Part shown: positions 33,065 to 42,513 of the stretch, piece by piece
How the letters are laid out: the number at the start of each line of letters is the position of its first letter
How positions within the stretch are numbered: the first letter of the stretch is position 1
Origin: Mycocentrospora acerina
Lineage: Eukaryota > Ascomycota > Dothideomycetes > Pleosporales
Direction of reading: 5' to 3'
NCBI GenBank assembly: GCA_022701365.1
Contig: JAKUHH010000072.1
Span: 1 to 64,000, forward strand
Length of the DNA: 64,000 nucleotides
The notes under the pieces: generated by a model
Databases searched by the model: none
What the model was told of the DNA's origin: nothing
Seen by the model: the letters and a program-made list of their open reading frames with translations, nothing else
Position numbers and translations under genes: made by a program

Positions 33065-33976
33065 ATGTACAATACCATAGGAATTGCTATGGCACATGTG
33101 AAGGAACGGATGGATAGGTACTAATGGCTTAGCATTAGCACTCTGTAGATAGCCTCACTAATATAAGGCCACAGATTGTGCACAATCTGTTATGATTTAA
33201 GTTTAGCGTTAAGGTTACACTAACTTTAACAAGTCTTTTGTATGTACTGTCTAAATGAATTACCTGTTAGTAGTCATATCCTATTAAACTATAAAGTTAA
33301 GGATAAAGAATATTCATAATAATAAAATTAGCTTTCTTTGTATTATCTATATGATTATTTATATTATGTTATAAAAAGTAGGTAACAAAGAAGATATTTA
33401 AAAGCAATTAAATTAGATTTAATAACTTCAGTAATTTTAGCAAGATTTAAAGCAATAAATACTATAAAATTAAGAATTTACTAATTATAACATACTTTAA
33501 TTTACTACAGAATATATTCGGAAGATCTCTTAGAATAATAGAAGATATTAGCTTTCTATTTAAAAACAAAATTCCTTTTTAAATCTTCACTTGAATTATT
33601 TTGAATGCGAAAGTTTCAAGATTAAATCTTATGTTGTTATCATTGAAAGTACGAAACAAAATTGAGTGTTGAGATGTTGCTACACAAGAGCAGGTTTTAC
33701 GAGACTGTACGAGCAAATTTTATAATTAGACTAGATTAAACCTAAAGCTTACCCTAAATTCTACCTGATTAGGCTTAATTTCGTTTCCTACACTTGTTGT
33801 TGTTTGACCTTTTCCTGCGAAAATAATAAAGAAAATGTTTCTCATTGTTTAGTAGAAAGCATGAGACACGTTAATAAATATCAACGATGCTTCATTTACC
33901 CTTGAAAGTAGGACAATTAGACGTCGCCTGGATAGTATCTGACTTAAGTTCTATAACTTCTGGTAATGAGGAATCC
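33065..33976. other. AT-rich intergenic stretch
   Basis: The 3' flanks of two convergent genes. Strongly AT-rich from 33280 to 33560, with no coding signal. Confidence 0.5.
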
Positions 33977-36779
33977 CTATGCGAATCTAATGCTGAACTC
34001 TGGCGTTTCATCTTCGTCCCACTGCGTCTCGTCTTTGCTCTCTGCATCACCAAAAATGTGCAGCGCACGGATGCGCAGCTTGTACCTGCCAGCTGAGACG
34101 AAGGTATCATCAGCTAACCTTCCGTTGAAGTCAAAACTATAAGCTTCACGAGCCTGCCAGCGCGCAGGTGATCCAAAGATGTCACCGATTACGGTGGTGG
34201 CGTTCTCGCCTGAGGTTGAGTCGCTAAACAGTTGAACAGCCTCGACATGCATCAAAGGAGAGCCGAAGACAAAATCAGCCACAACTTGTGGGATGTTTAC
34301 GCTCGAGTTCGAGTTGGTGCTGTTACTGTTGGGTTGAGGCAACGTAAATGTCGAGTCGTTTGAGGTAATAGGAATGTCAGAGGAATCGTTTGCATAGAGA
34401 TTCCAGCTACCTAGCACGGTCTGACTGTTGAGGCTGCCTACAATGCCCTGATAGGGAAGGGAAAGATTTTCTCCGTTGGAGGCATTGAGGGTAATATAAC
34501 CGGAATATACAGGGAGGCTCTGAGCCTCAATAGCAGGCGGCATTACTGTTACCGTAATGATCGCATCACCACCGGCAGGGATAGTAAGCTTATTCTCGCT
34601 CAGGGATATCTGAGCAAAGGCGTCATCCAGTTTCATGCCGGGAAATGAGTCGGGAATTACATTACTCGAGAAGGTGTATGCTGTAGCGGCACTGACGGTG
34701 CTGATCTCGTAGCTAATTGACTCGATTCCAGTGTTGAATATGGTGAAGTTAGTCGTATTGTCCAAATAATCTGTGTCATTGAAAGCGATATTGGGACGGC
34801 TAAGGATGGTGGTGGCATATGCAGCATCCCAAGCTTGAACCATGCCAGCTCCCTGTTGGGCAACGGGTGCAAGTAAAGGGAAGGTCTGGAACCCATCGTT
34901 AAGGACATTGGGATTGGCTGTAGCGGATAAAACTCGCTCCAGAACGTCAGGATCAAGAGTGCCTCGAACGTTAGAGACAAGCGCGTAGATTGCCGCGACA
35001 AGTGGGCAGGACATGGAAGTGCCAGATTGTACACCATAGCCGCCTTGCGAAAGTGGTATAGTCGAAAGAATATTAACACCTGGGGCACCAAATTGGGGTT
35101 TGATTTCGGCTTCATAGGTAGGAGACCAGCTCGTGGTAGGGCTGAGAAACCCCCCAGTGTCCGTATTCGCTAACTCAACCAATTGTACATCTTCGGGATC
35201 GTCCATTTCTATGACTACCTCGGAGCCAGCGGCCAAGGCGTTAACAAGATTGACACCTGTATCTGCTAAAAGCATTCCGATACCTAAGAGACCGTCGATT
35301 GATATTGACACTGTGATAGGAGAAATAACGTTGTTGTAGATCAGTACATAACGAGCACCTCTGTCAACAGCATTTTGAGCTTTAGAAGCAAATGTGCAGG
35401 TGCCGCGGCGAATAAGCACGATCTTTTCTGACAAATCCGGGGTATCATCCGGAAAAGGGTCGCAACCTTGGTTAAGTTCAGTTGTATTAAATGATGGCGC
35501 CCACAAAGAAAATTTCACGCCAGTTTGAAATTGAGGGCTGCCGCTGACGTAGATGATATTTTGCGATGAGCCACCATCTACGCTGAATACCGATGATGAG
35601 GCGAGTATAGGGATTTCCGTGTTCACGTACGAAGCAATGGCAGTAGAATCCGTGGAAGATGAAAAGAGACCGGCTCTGCCATCGTTACCTGCAGATACTG
35701 GGCACGGTACACCGCTCTGAACAATTCGCGATATTACGGACGACCAGGCATCCTCATCCCAGCCACCTCTACCTACGATAGAGGCTGAGATGATGTCGGC
35801 GCCATCTTCGAAAGCGCGCATGTACGCATCGATGATAACACTAATTTCAGTAGGTCCTTCACAGCCAAACACACGATAAGCGGACAACTTTACTCCCTGC
35901 AAAATATTAGATTATTCGCAACCGTCGAAAGCATAGAACGGGGATTATGTACAGGAGCAGCGCCAGTGAAACCGTATTGATTGGGTTGGGCAGCAACAAT
36001 ACCAGCAACGTGTGTACCATGTCCCTACAGATTTTTAAATGTGAGTTTCGTTAGTTATCAAATAAATGGGCGATCTAGGTGACTAACGCTGCAATCCATC
36101 GGATCATCATCTGGAACAGGGCTGTTGTACGCAGTGTATTCGTCCCCGACGAGGTCATAGCCTTCCACAACCAAGCATTCAGGACCAAAACAGCCACCGA
36201 GAGCGGGATGTGTGTAATCGATCTATTTTGTCAAATTAAATCATCTTCTATTCCTGCTCGGCACTTACTCCAGAGTCGATGATTGCAATTTTGACACCCT
36301 TGCCAGTGATGCCCTCAGCATGCAGCTTGTCGACCTGTGTTTGAACATGCGATGAACTAGTGTTGTTGCTTATCTGTCGTTTGATCCTGCGAGCAGAACT
36401 CACTGACGCAGTAGTCCAGTCGAGATTGAAGTCAGGTCGTGTGTAAAGTCTATTGGGCCAGATATTCTTCACGGGATTCAAGGCTTTCAGTTCAGCAACC
36501 ACTTGAGCTACAGTCTTGTTGTCCTTGAACTGAATGGAAGCGCCTTTGAACAAGCTATAATCAAATGTTTTGACGATATCTGCAATTGGGTCGACTCGGC
36601 TGCGAAAAGAAGACAGGTCCTGTCAACTGTGTTAGTTGCAGGACAATCTAACGTCAATCTGAACGACTCACCTGGCCTTGCTCAAACTCAACGACAAAAG
36701 ATTTCTGAGTGAATTCTTTAGAATCAATAGCAGCTGCCACGCTGGCAATTAATGGTAAAAGTAGGGAAAGTTTCAACAT
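33977..36779 (-). CDS. secreted subtilisin-like serine protease (S8, PA insert)
   Basis: Five exons on the minus strand: 36672-36779, 36269-36619, 36088-36222, 35953-36024, 33977-35896; 861 aa. A signal peptide (MLKLSLLLPLIASVAAA) is followed by an I9-like propeptide. The catalytic triad is visible: Asp in IAIIDSG (about residue 151), His in GHGTHVAG (about 200), Ser in GTSMSCP (about 516). The oxyanion Asn lies in SAGNDG (about 293). A PA domain (VLIRRGTCTFASKAQNAVDR) is inserted between His and Ser, and an fn3-like C-terminal region follows with many Asn-X-Ser/Thr sites. Length and order fit fungal 'minor extracellular protease vpr'-type subtilases, which degrade extracellular protein. Each splice junction preserves a conserved motif. 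No lesion seen. Confidence 0.93.
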
Positions 36780-37231
36780 CCTGATGATTGCGCTTCTTTT
36801 GGACCTGCGGCCTCAAAATGCGCTCGACAGACGAGCAGTAGTGACTTGCCGAATATCACAAATGCGATACAAGATAAAGTGCAGTTCGCTGTGTCGATAC
36901 AGAAGGAAATACTCTTAAATACAAAAAATACTCTATCAACTTAGAGTCTTTCTCAACCGCACTTCCTTCCTCATGATACTTCTGGTGATCCAATGGGTAC
37001 ACATGGTACAGCTTCCGTTGCATAATAATTGTGTCACGATTGATGAACCTTCAATCTATGTGGACCTGTCTGGCTGCCGCTGAAGCGGGAGATTCATTCA
37101 CTGGCGGCTTGGATACTGGAAATGAGTACCGAACTACAGAATTCATCGGCAACGCCGGCTTAGTGGCCACACCTTTTTGGTAAGTCTGGTAATATTGAAC
37201 AGGCTTTGGAATGACGGCTGGCAAAGTTCTA
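36780..37231. other. promoter-side spacer of the subtilase
   Basis: No gene recognised. A 40-codon plus-strand frame near 37055-37185 (GGLDTGNEYRTTEFIGNAG) reads smoothly but has no partner exon or motif. Confidence 0.35.
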
Positions 37232-37481
37232 CTATGGTACCAGGCAAAAGTATTGTAGGTGGGGAGGCTAAGGGCTGAAGATCAGGCCGAACTTAAAACA
37301 ACTCAAATTGGCTTTTTGCCTTAATTACAAAATGATTCATCTCTAACTCAGGCTATCACTGGTGCTAAAGTTTGCTTTAACACGTATTGAATTATTTTTC
37401 TACCTGAAAGCAGCATAGCTGCAATCAAATTTCCGATCCCTGTTGGTACCCCACCTACAATACTTTTGCCTGGTACCATAG
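37232..37481. mobile_element. MITE-like hairpin with 33-bp perfect inverted repeats
   Basis: Perfect 33-bp terminal inverted repeats start CTATGGTACCAGGCAAAAGT at 37232 and end with the complement at 37481. Both sides are flanked by TA (37230-37231 and 37482-37483), as for Tc1/mariner-pogo target duplications. The 250-bp element has no coding capacity, so it is a non-autonomous element. Confidence 0.85.
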
Positions 37482-37600
37482 TACGTTCAAGTTTTAATTA
37501 CTCCTTCTGGGTACCGCCGACGAGGGACTTGGCGTTAGTTATGAAGTATTAATTGAACTCAGAGCAACTACAAGCGAGGCCGTGCGGACAACTGGTGACT

Positions 37601-37846
37601 TACACCCCCTGGCTCGGGAGCGTAGCTTGGTGTAGCAAGACTTTCCGACCAATCTAAAGGCTAGAATTAGAGCTGTGTTGAGCACCAGCAGGCCAAAATT
37701 GTTCTAAAATCACTCTGATTAAGGGCTTAAGAGTGTGAGAACAGGGTAAAGAGGCATCTTCTGGTCTGTGTTTACCACTTTGACCTATCAGGTAGCAAGA
37801 ATTCTGAAAAACTGAGCTACGCTCCCGAGCCAGGAGGGGGGGTGTA
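37601..37846. mobile_element. second MITE-like hairpin, different inverted repeats
   Basis: 246 bp including flanking TA. The left arm CACCCCCTGGCTCGGGAGCG from 37603 pairs with a right arm ending at 37844; the right arm has extra G/C bases, so pairing is imperfect. TGGCTCGGGAGCGTAGCT is shared exactly. No coding potential that belongs to the element. Confidence 0.7.
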
Positions 37847-38614
37847 GGTCCCGCGCCAAGTGTCTTATCGATCTTTCCCAGACGAAGTATACCAAATTCG
37901 GCCCGAATATAGTGGGTAATCAACTTCCCGAACTCAGAATCGTAACCATATTTGTCGACAGGAAGAAGGCTTATCAATTTCAACAAAACAGTTATAAGAC
38001 CGAAACTCACCGATGATTCAACCTAACCAATCACAAAATTTATACCTTACTAAGCATATTAAATTAGGTAACTCTGCTCAGTGCTCACTGATCTGTAGTG
38101 ATCATCACTACTGAGCATACTGATTAGCATTGGGCACTACCTACTTACCTAAGTATAAAGTATGTATTGATTATATTCTTTTTGAAATAATTTCGCCTTT
38201 CTTTATCAATTTATCATTTGCAATACACATGTTATAGTACTATTTTCTAGAGTTAATAAAGATATTGACTTTTTATCTTCAGTTTATTTAGTTTAAGTTC
38301 TTTAAATTAACTTTCTATTCTAACACTTACTTTAAATCTTAGTATTTGAGAATATAATAAGCAAGAAGGTCCTCCATTTTCTTAGCTAAATTTATCTATC
38401 CTATGTTTCCTATGAACAAGAGGAGAAACTTATTTAAACTTTGTTATGTAATTAAAATCCTAAAAAGGGCACAACTTTTTGCTGCTGTAGCTAGTAAGTA
38501 AACATTGTTGGCTGGCACACTCTCTATCCCATTCCCATATAATAAACGACGTGTACGACATAGTGCAGGGCTTAATTGTAAATATCGGCTTGTCTCAACA
38601 CTTTCGAACTGTAT
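37847..38614. other. intergenic, AT-rich
   Basis: A 118-codon minus-strand frame (37654-38010) begins here (MSFGLITVLLKLISLLP) but runs into the MITE and has no recognised motif. Near 38090 the segment TAGTGATCATCACTA is a perfect 15-base palindrome-like hairpin. Otherwise AT-rich and non-coding. Confidence 0.4.
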
Positions 38615-38980
38615 TCTATTGGTAGGTCTAGCGCGATGTGTCGCTAGGATCTGTGAAGACGTAACAGTTTGACTCTCGTGTCTAATTTTCTACCTGCTGT
38701 GTTGAGCTCGTTCACAGCTAAGATTTCTGCCTGTACCTCGCTCACAGTTAGTTCCCTAGGAACTACCAGCTGAGCCAGATCGTCCTTGGGTTTTTTGAAT
38801 TCACAGTACTCCCATATACCGTCTATGATAGCTCTTTCTCGCCGTAGCTGGTAACATGCTTCTCAGTCTGCTAGCTTATCCAGAATGACAATTACCTGGC
38901 TATCTGCTAGGTCACTGCGTAGCGACATAATTGTGGCGAACAGCTGCTACTGATGCTGCTATTGCTGCTCTTTTGTTATG
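38615..38980 (-). pseudogene. unrecognised coding relic, coiled-coil-like
   Basis: On the minus strand about 95 codons read smoothly apart from three stops: LRSDLADSQVIVILDKLAD, ERAIIDGIWEYCEFKKPKDD, LAQLVVPRELTVSEVQAEIL, then DTRVKLLRLHRS. It is Leu/Glu/Lys-rich with heptad-like spacing. I do not recognise the family; it looks like the tail of a repeat-borne protein and may be a transposon passenger. Confidence 0.35.
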
Positions 38981-39116
38981 AAGTCTCAAACAAAACGATT
39001 AAATTAGATAAAGCTATTTGGTTTTATTGAAGCTTGAGTTCATAAAAACGTTAAAAATAATTGAAATAAATCCCCCTTAATATTCAAGCAATACAAGCTT
39101 ATAAATATAAGAGGTC

Positions 39117-39220
39117 AATTAGGAGGAACTAGTTTTGTTATGGCAGTGCAGGACTCGGATACTTTACAGGCACTTGTTACTCACGTACTCACACTTGCGT
39201 GACAGTTCACAAGTGTTGTC
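39117..39220 (+). repeat. decayed member of the 119-133 bp LTR-like family
   Basis: Shares with 11454-11572 the order GGAGGAACT, GGACTCGGA, a CACGTACTCACAC segment and TTCACAAGTGTTG. The ends are blurred, so it is an older copy. Confidence 0.45.
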
Positions 39221-39346
39221 TCATATCTGGTTAGAGTATTATTAGTAGGGAACTAAGATTTGTTCAAAATAAGCAGATCATATTTATTACCACTGCTCGT
39301 AATCTACTGTAATAGCACTGATTGAATGCTTTTGTTGCTAAAATAC

Positions 39347-40466
39347 TTAGTTTTCATTCAAAGACACAGTCAGCTTTTCGCTTTCAACCCACAGTTTGGT
39401 CTCTGTTTGAAGATCGAAAGCCTCATCTGAATAGCCACCTGAGAACGGATCTGGAGTAGGGGCTGGAGGAGCTTCTGACACATCTTCTAAATAAATACCG
39501 CCTTTTCCTTCCAGTATCTTTGCAGTTGCTGCCCACACAGAAGTAGCTGCACCTTGTTCAGAGCTTTTCTGAATTTTGATAGCTTGAGCGAGAGCCTCCT
39601 TGAAATGGTCGCCGTCAACTAGGTGCTGCTGCAGTTTAGTAGCGCCGATAATTCCAGGATGTACGCTCAGCCCGTGAAGACCTTTAGAGCCGTAGCGATG
39701 CTCAACGCCATTAGCGAAGAGAACGTTGGCGAGTTTGGACTGTCCATAAGCAAGCCACGGATCATATTCTCTTTTTTCGAAGTTCAGATCCTCAAAATCG
39801 ATCTTTCCGAGACGATGACCACCAGAGGAAACAGAAACAACTCGAGAATTAAATTCTGGCGTAGACGAGGCGAGCAATGTCTGCTTTAGTAACTGGAACA
39901 GTAGAAAATGACCTATAATGTTGGATCAGCTAAATGGTTGATTGATGTGTCACTGATGTCTTGTACCGAGATGGTTCGTGCCGATTTGAGATTCAAAGCC
40001 GTCTGCGGTGGTGCTTGCAGGAGTTGCCATGATACCTGCCTTTAATTCAGTTTTAAACGAAATAAGATAAGCAAGTAGCCGCACCAGCATTGTTGATCAG
40101 GATATTCAGCCTGCCACTTCTACGCACGAAGTCTTCTACTCCTTCTCTCACACTCTCAAGAGAACCGAGATCAAGCTTGATTACTTCAACCTTTCCGGGC
40201 TTTCCATCGGAGAGAATGTCCTGTGCGACTTGTGCGGCTTTTTTCTCGTCGCGTCCGGTAATGTAGACATCAGCGCCCGTGGCGTGGATTGCTCGTGCAG
40301 TTTCCGGACCAATGCCTCCCGGAGAACATCCGGTGATGAGAACGACTCTGCCTGCCCATCGGCCTTCGATTCCTTCATCCTTAATTATACGGAGAGCTGC
40401 AGGGCGGCCATCACCCGGACCATTGAGCGACTGATGAAGTTCTGCGTAAGGTGCAACTCGGGACAT
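39347..40466 (-). CDS. short-chain dehydrogenase/reductase (retinol dehydrogenase-like)
   Basis: Three exons: 40085-40466, 39967-40035, 39347-39912; 338 aa. The introns (49 and 54 bp) are placed so that NNAGIMATP and GTNHLGHF read through. Rossmann fold motif TGCSPGGIG (about residues 45-53), NNAG, catalytic YGQSK (Tyr-x-x-x-Lys) and VHPGII are all present. The sequence resembles fungal WW-domain-oxidoreductase or retinol-dehydrogenase-like SDRs, NAD(P)-dependent oxidoreductases of lipophilic alcohols or ketones. The substrate cannot be told. An in-frame ATG at 40589 would add 41 residues; the MSRVAPYAEL start is preferred since relatives begin shortly before the fold. A repeated AATTGCACAA motif lies 200-260 bp upstream. 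Confidence 0.88.
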
Positions 40467-41096
40467 GTTGACAGCGACACTAGGAGACTTGTAAAAAAGC
40501 TGAAGTATAGTAATGTAGGGGAAAAGATAGCTTTGCAAAGTTGATCTGAATGCTAATAACCTCTGTTGCAAAGAGGCTTCTTTATACAATTCCTACACGG
40601 ACTTAAGTCTCGACTGGTTGGCACTATAGGACATACTACCAGATGCATCAGAATGTGATCTGCAAATTGCACAAAACATATGCATGATTGCGTGGTAAAA
40701 ATTGCACAAAAAATGAATAATTGCACAATGGGTACGCGTTCTATTGGTGGACCGTCCATATTGCGTACGGACCAGTAACAGCGGACGGACATAGTGGCCT
40801 TACACATTGATCTGTCAAGCGTAAAGATTCCAGGGGTGAAGAGTTCTACGAGCTAAGAGAACTTCTGCAGCAAATCATCACATAATATTCAGGCGCACAC
40901 ACGGCTTAGTCCTTCTGTTGATATCTCGTTCTGCGCACCTACATCTGCTGGCAGTTTTTGCCTACCCGAGATGATGCACGAGAGAGAGGGTAACTCGGGC
41001 TGAGATAACTCGGTTGATACTATTAGTGCGCGTAAGTATATTTATTAAAGAATTACTCACTCTTTGAATCAGTTAGGCAGCTTTTTTCACTCTAAT
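40467..41096. other. upstream region of the SDR gene
   Basis: Contains the motif cluster listed separately. Otherwise no coding signal. Confidence 0.45.
40666..40773 (-). promoter_or_regulatory. possible regulatory cluster upstream of the SDR
   Basis: ATTGCACAA occurs three times in the same orientation (40666, 40701, 40720). It is followed by an inverted repeat GGACCGT / ACGGACC (40749-40755 and 40767-40773), a spacing reminiscent of Zn2Cys6 dimer sites. It lies 200-310 bp upstream of the start at 40466. Regulatory function is inferred. Confidence 0.35.
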
Positions 41097-41385
41097 TGTT
41101 ACAATAAAGGTATGTAGAGAGTGATCTGAATTAATTCTAAGTCTACTATATGGTATGTAGGTGTGCTAGACAAGAAGTGCATTCTATTCTAACAATATTT
41201 CTCTCTATACCCATAGGTGTGAAAAAAAGGATATAAGTTTACCTCGTGAAGCTATAACAGCCTGGAATTTTATTAATCCTAACGTAGAGCACGTTATTTA
41301 CTAATAGACATGTATTTGATAGTTTCTAGATAGATGTTTGTTAAACTAGGGGTGGTCTAGGATATTACGTCGTGATTGGTAAACT
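41097..41385 (+). repeat. ancient 288-family LTR relic
   Basis: Collinear with the 288-bp LTR at reduced identity: GAGAGTGATCTGAAT, TAGGTGTGCTAGAC, TCTATACCCATAGGTGTG, AAGGATATA and a final GATATTACGTCGTGA occur in the right order and spacing. Length is about the same. No clear duplication at the ends. Confidence 0.65.
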
Positions 41386-41659
41386 TAAATGTAATAGGTT
41401 TTGGAAAATAAGTTGATTTAATAGATAACTTTAGAGCATAGTATTCTTGATCGTTTACTCTAATGTTAAAGAATATTGAGTGATTGCGTGTTTCTGAAAT
41501 AAGTTTTGTTTCAAGAAGTTATTAACGCATATCTTGTAGAGTATTCCTACTATGAAGATGTTGTTACTAATATTCATTAAATAGACATTGCGGACATTTC
41601 CCTCAATGTCTATTTAGTGACGATTGAAATGATTAGAACTATTTCCCTAGATACATATT

Positions 41660-42513
41660 CTACATCAGCATATATCCGCCATCTGTTCTGATTACACTCC
41701 CATCCATATTCCCATCTTTCATAACTGCCAAATATGCTTCCGCAACATCTTCTGGCTGGCCTGGCCTTCCTGTCGTCATTTTTTCCGCTATTGCCCCAAA
41801 TATTACTTTCTTTTCATCCGCTGAAATTTTCCACAACTCAGTGTCTACAGCACCTGGGCTGATACCGTTAACCCTGATTGGCTTGAGATCCAAAGCTAGA
41901 TTGCGCACCATACTATGGTGGCCACCGGCGTACGAACCAACAACACTCCAGTTTGGAACAGGCTTCTCCGAGACAGTGCCAGTGGTGATAGTGTAAGATG
42001 ATTCGTATGATGACTCCAGGTAAGTAGGCAAGAATTTGGCCAGTAGAAGTGGCGCAAAGAACCGGATTTGCCCAGCTTGTACAATATTCTGCATGGTCTA
42101 GAGGGCCGAATCAGTTGAAAGGTTTTGAGCATAGGGCAAAAGATTTCTCTTACCATATCTTCTAGTTTGATTGTAGGTAGTGCATTACCTGCTGTAAAAA
42201 CTACGTGATTTAACTTTTGCCCTCCTAGTTTTTCCTTGGTACTTTCAAAAAGTGTCTTCAACTCATGTTCAAGTGTTTCTGCCTTTGAAAGGTCAACCAC
42301 AAAACCAAAAACTTTGTCGCTAGCGGCAGGATAGCTAGATTTTAGTTTCTCAATTGCCGCGTTAACACGGTCCTTATCAGAAGAAGATACTATGACTATA
42401 GCGCCGTGTTCTACACTCGCTTCTGCTACACAAAAACCAATACCTGAGGTGCCACCGATCACAAGAACTCGAGAGTTCTGGAGCTTTGACAAATACTTGG
42501 TTGAGTTTGACAT
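41660..42513 (-). CDS. short-chain dehydrogenase-like protein with YxxxH instead of YxxxK
   Basis: Two exons: 42154-42513 and 41660-42097 (56-bp intron after LEDM); 265 aa. The N-terminal Rossmann motif GGTSGIG is intact, as are DLSKAETLE and HVVFTAGNA. In the active-site region the sequence is NWSVVGSYAGGHHSMVRNLA: the Tyr is there but the Lys four residues on is His. RVNGISPGAVDTELW and the C-terminal GSVIRTDGGYML follow the family. I recall relatives in other ascomycetes with the same altered site, so this is a family trait rather than a mutation. It may bind nucleotide without classical dehydrogenase chemistry. The substrate is unknown. Confidence 0.87.

Noticed and set aside
36965..37025. 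Subtilisin-like phrase GDPMGTHGTASVA on the plus strand
   Set aside because: Only about 15 codons, no other protease motif follows, and the real subtilase lies on the other strand; coincidental.
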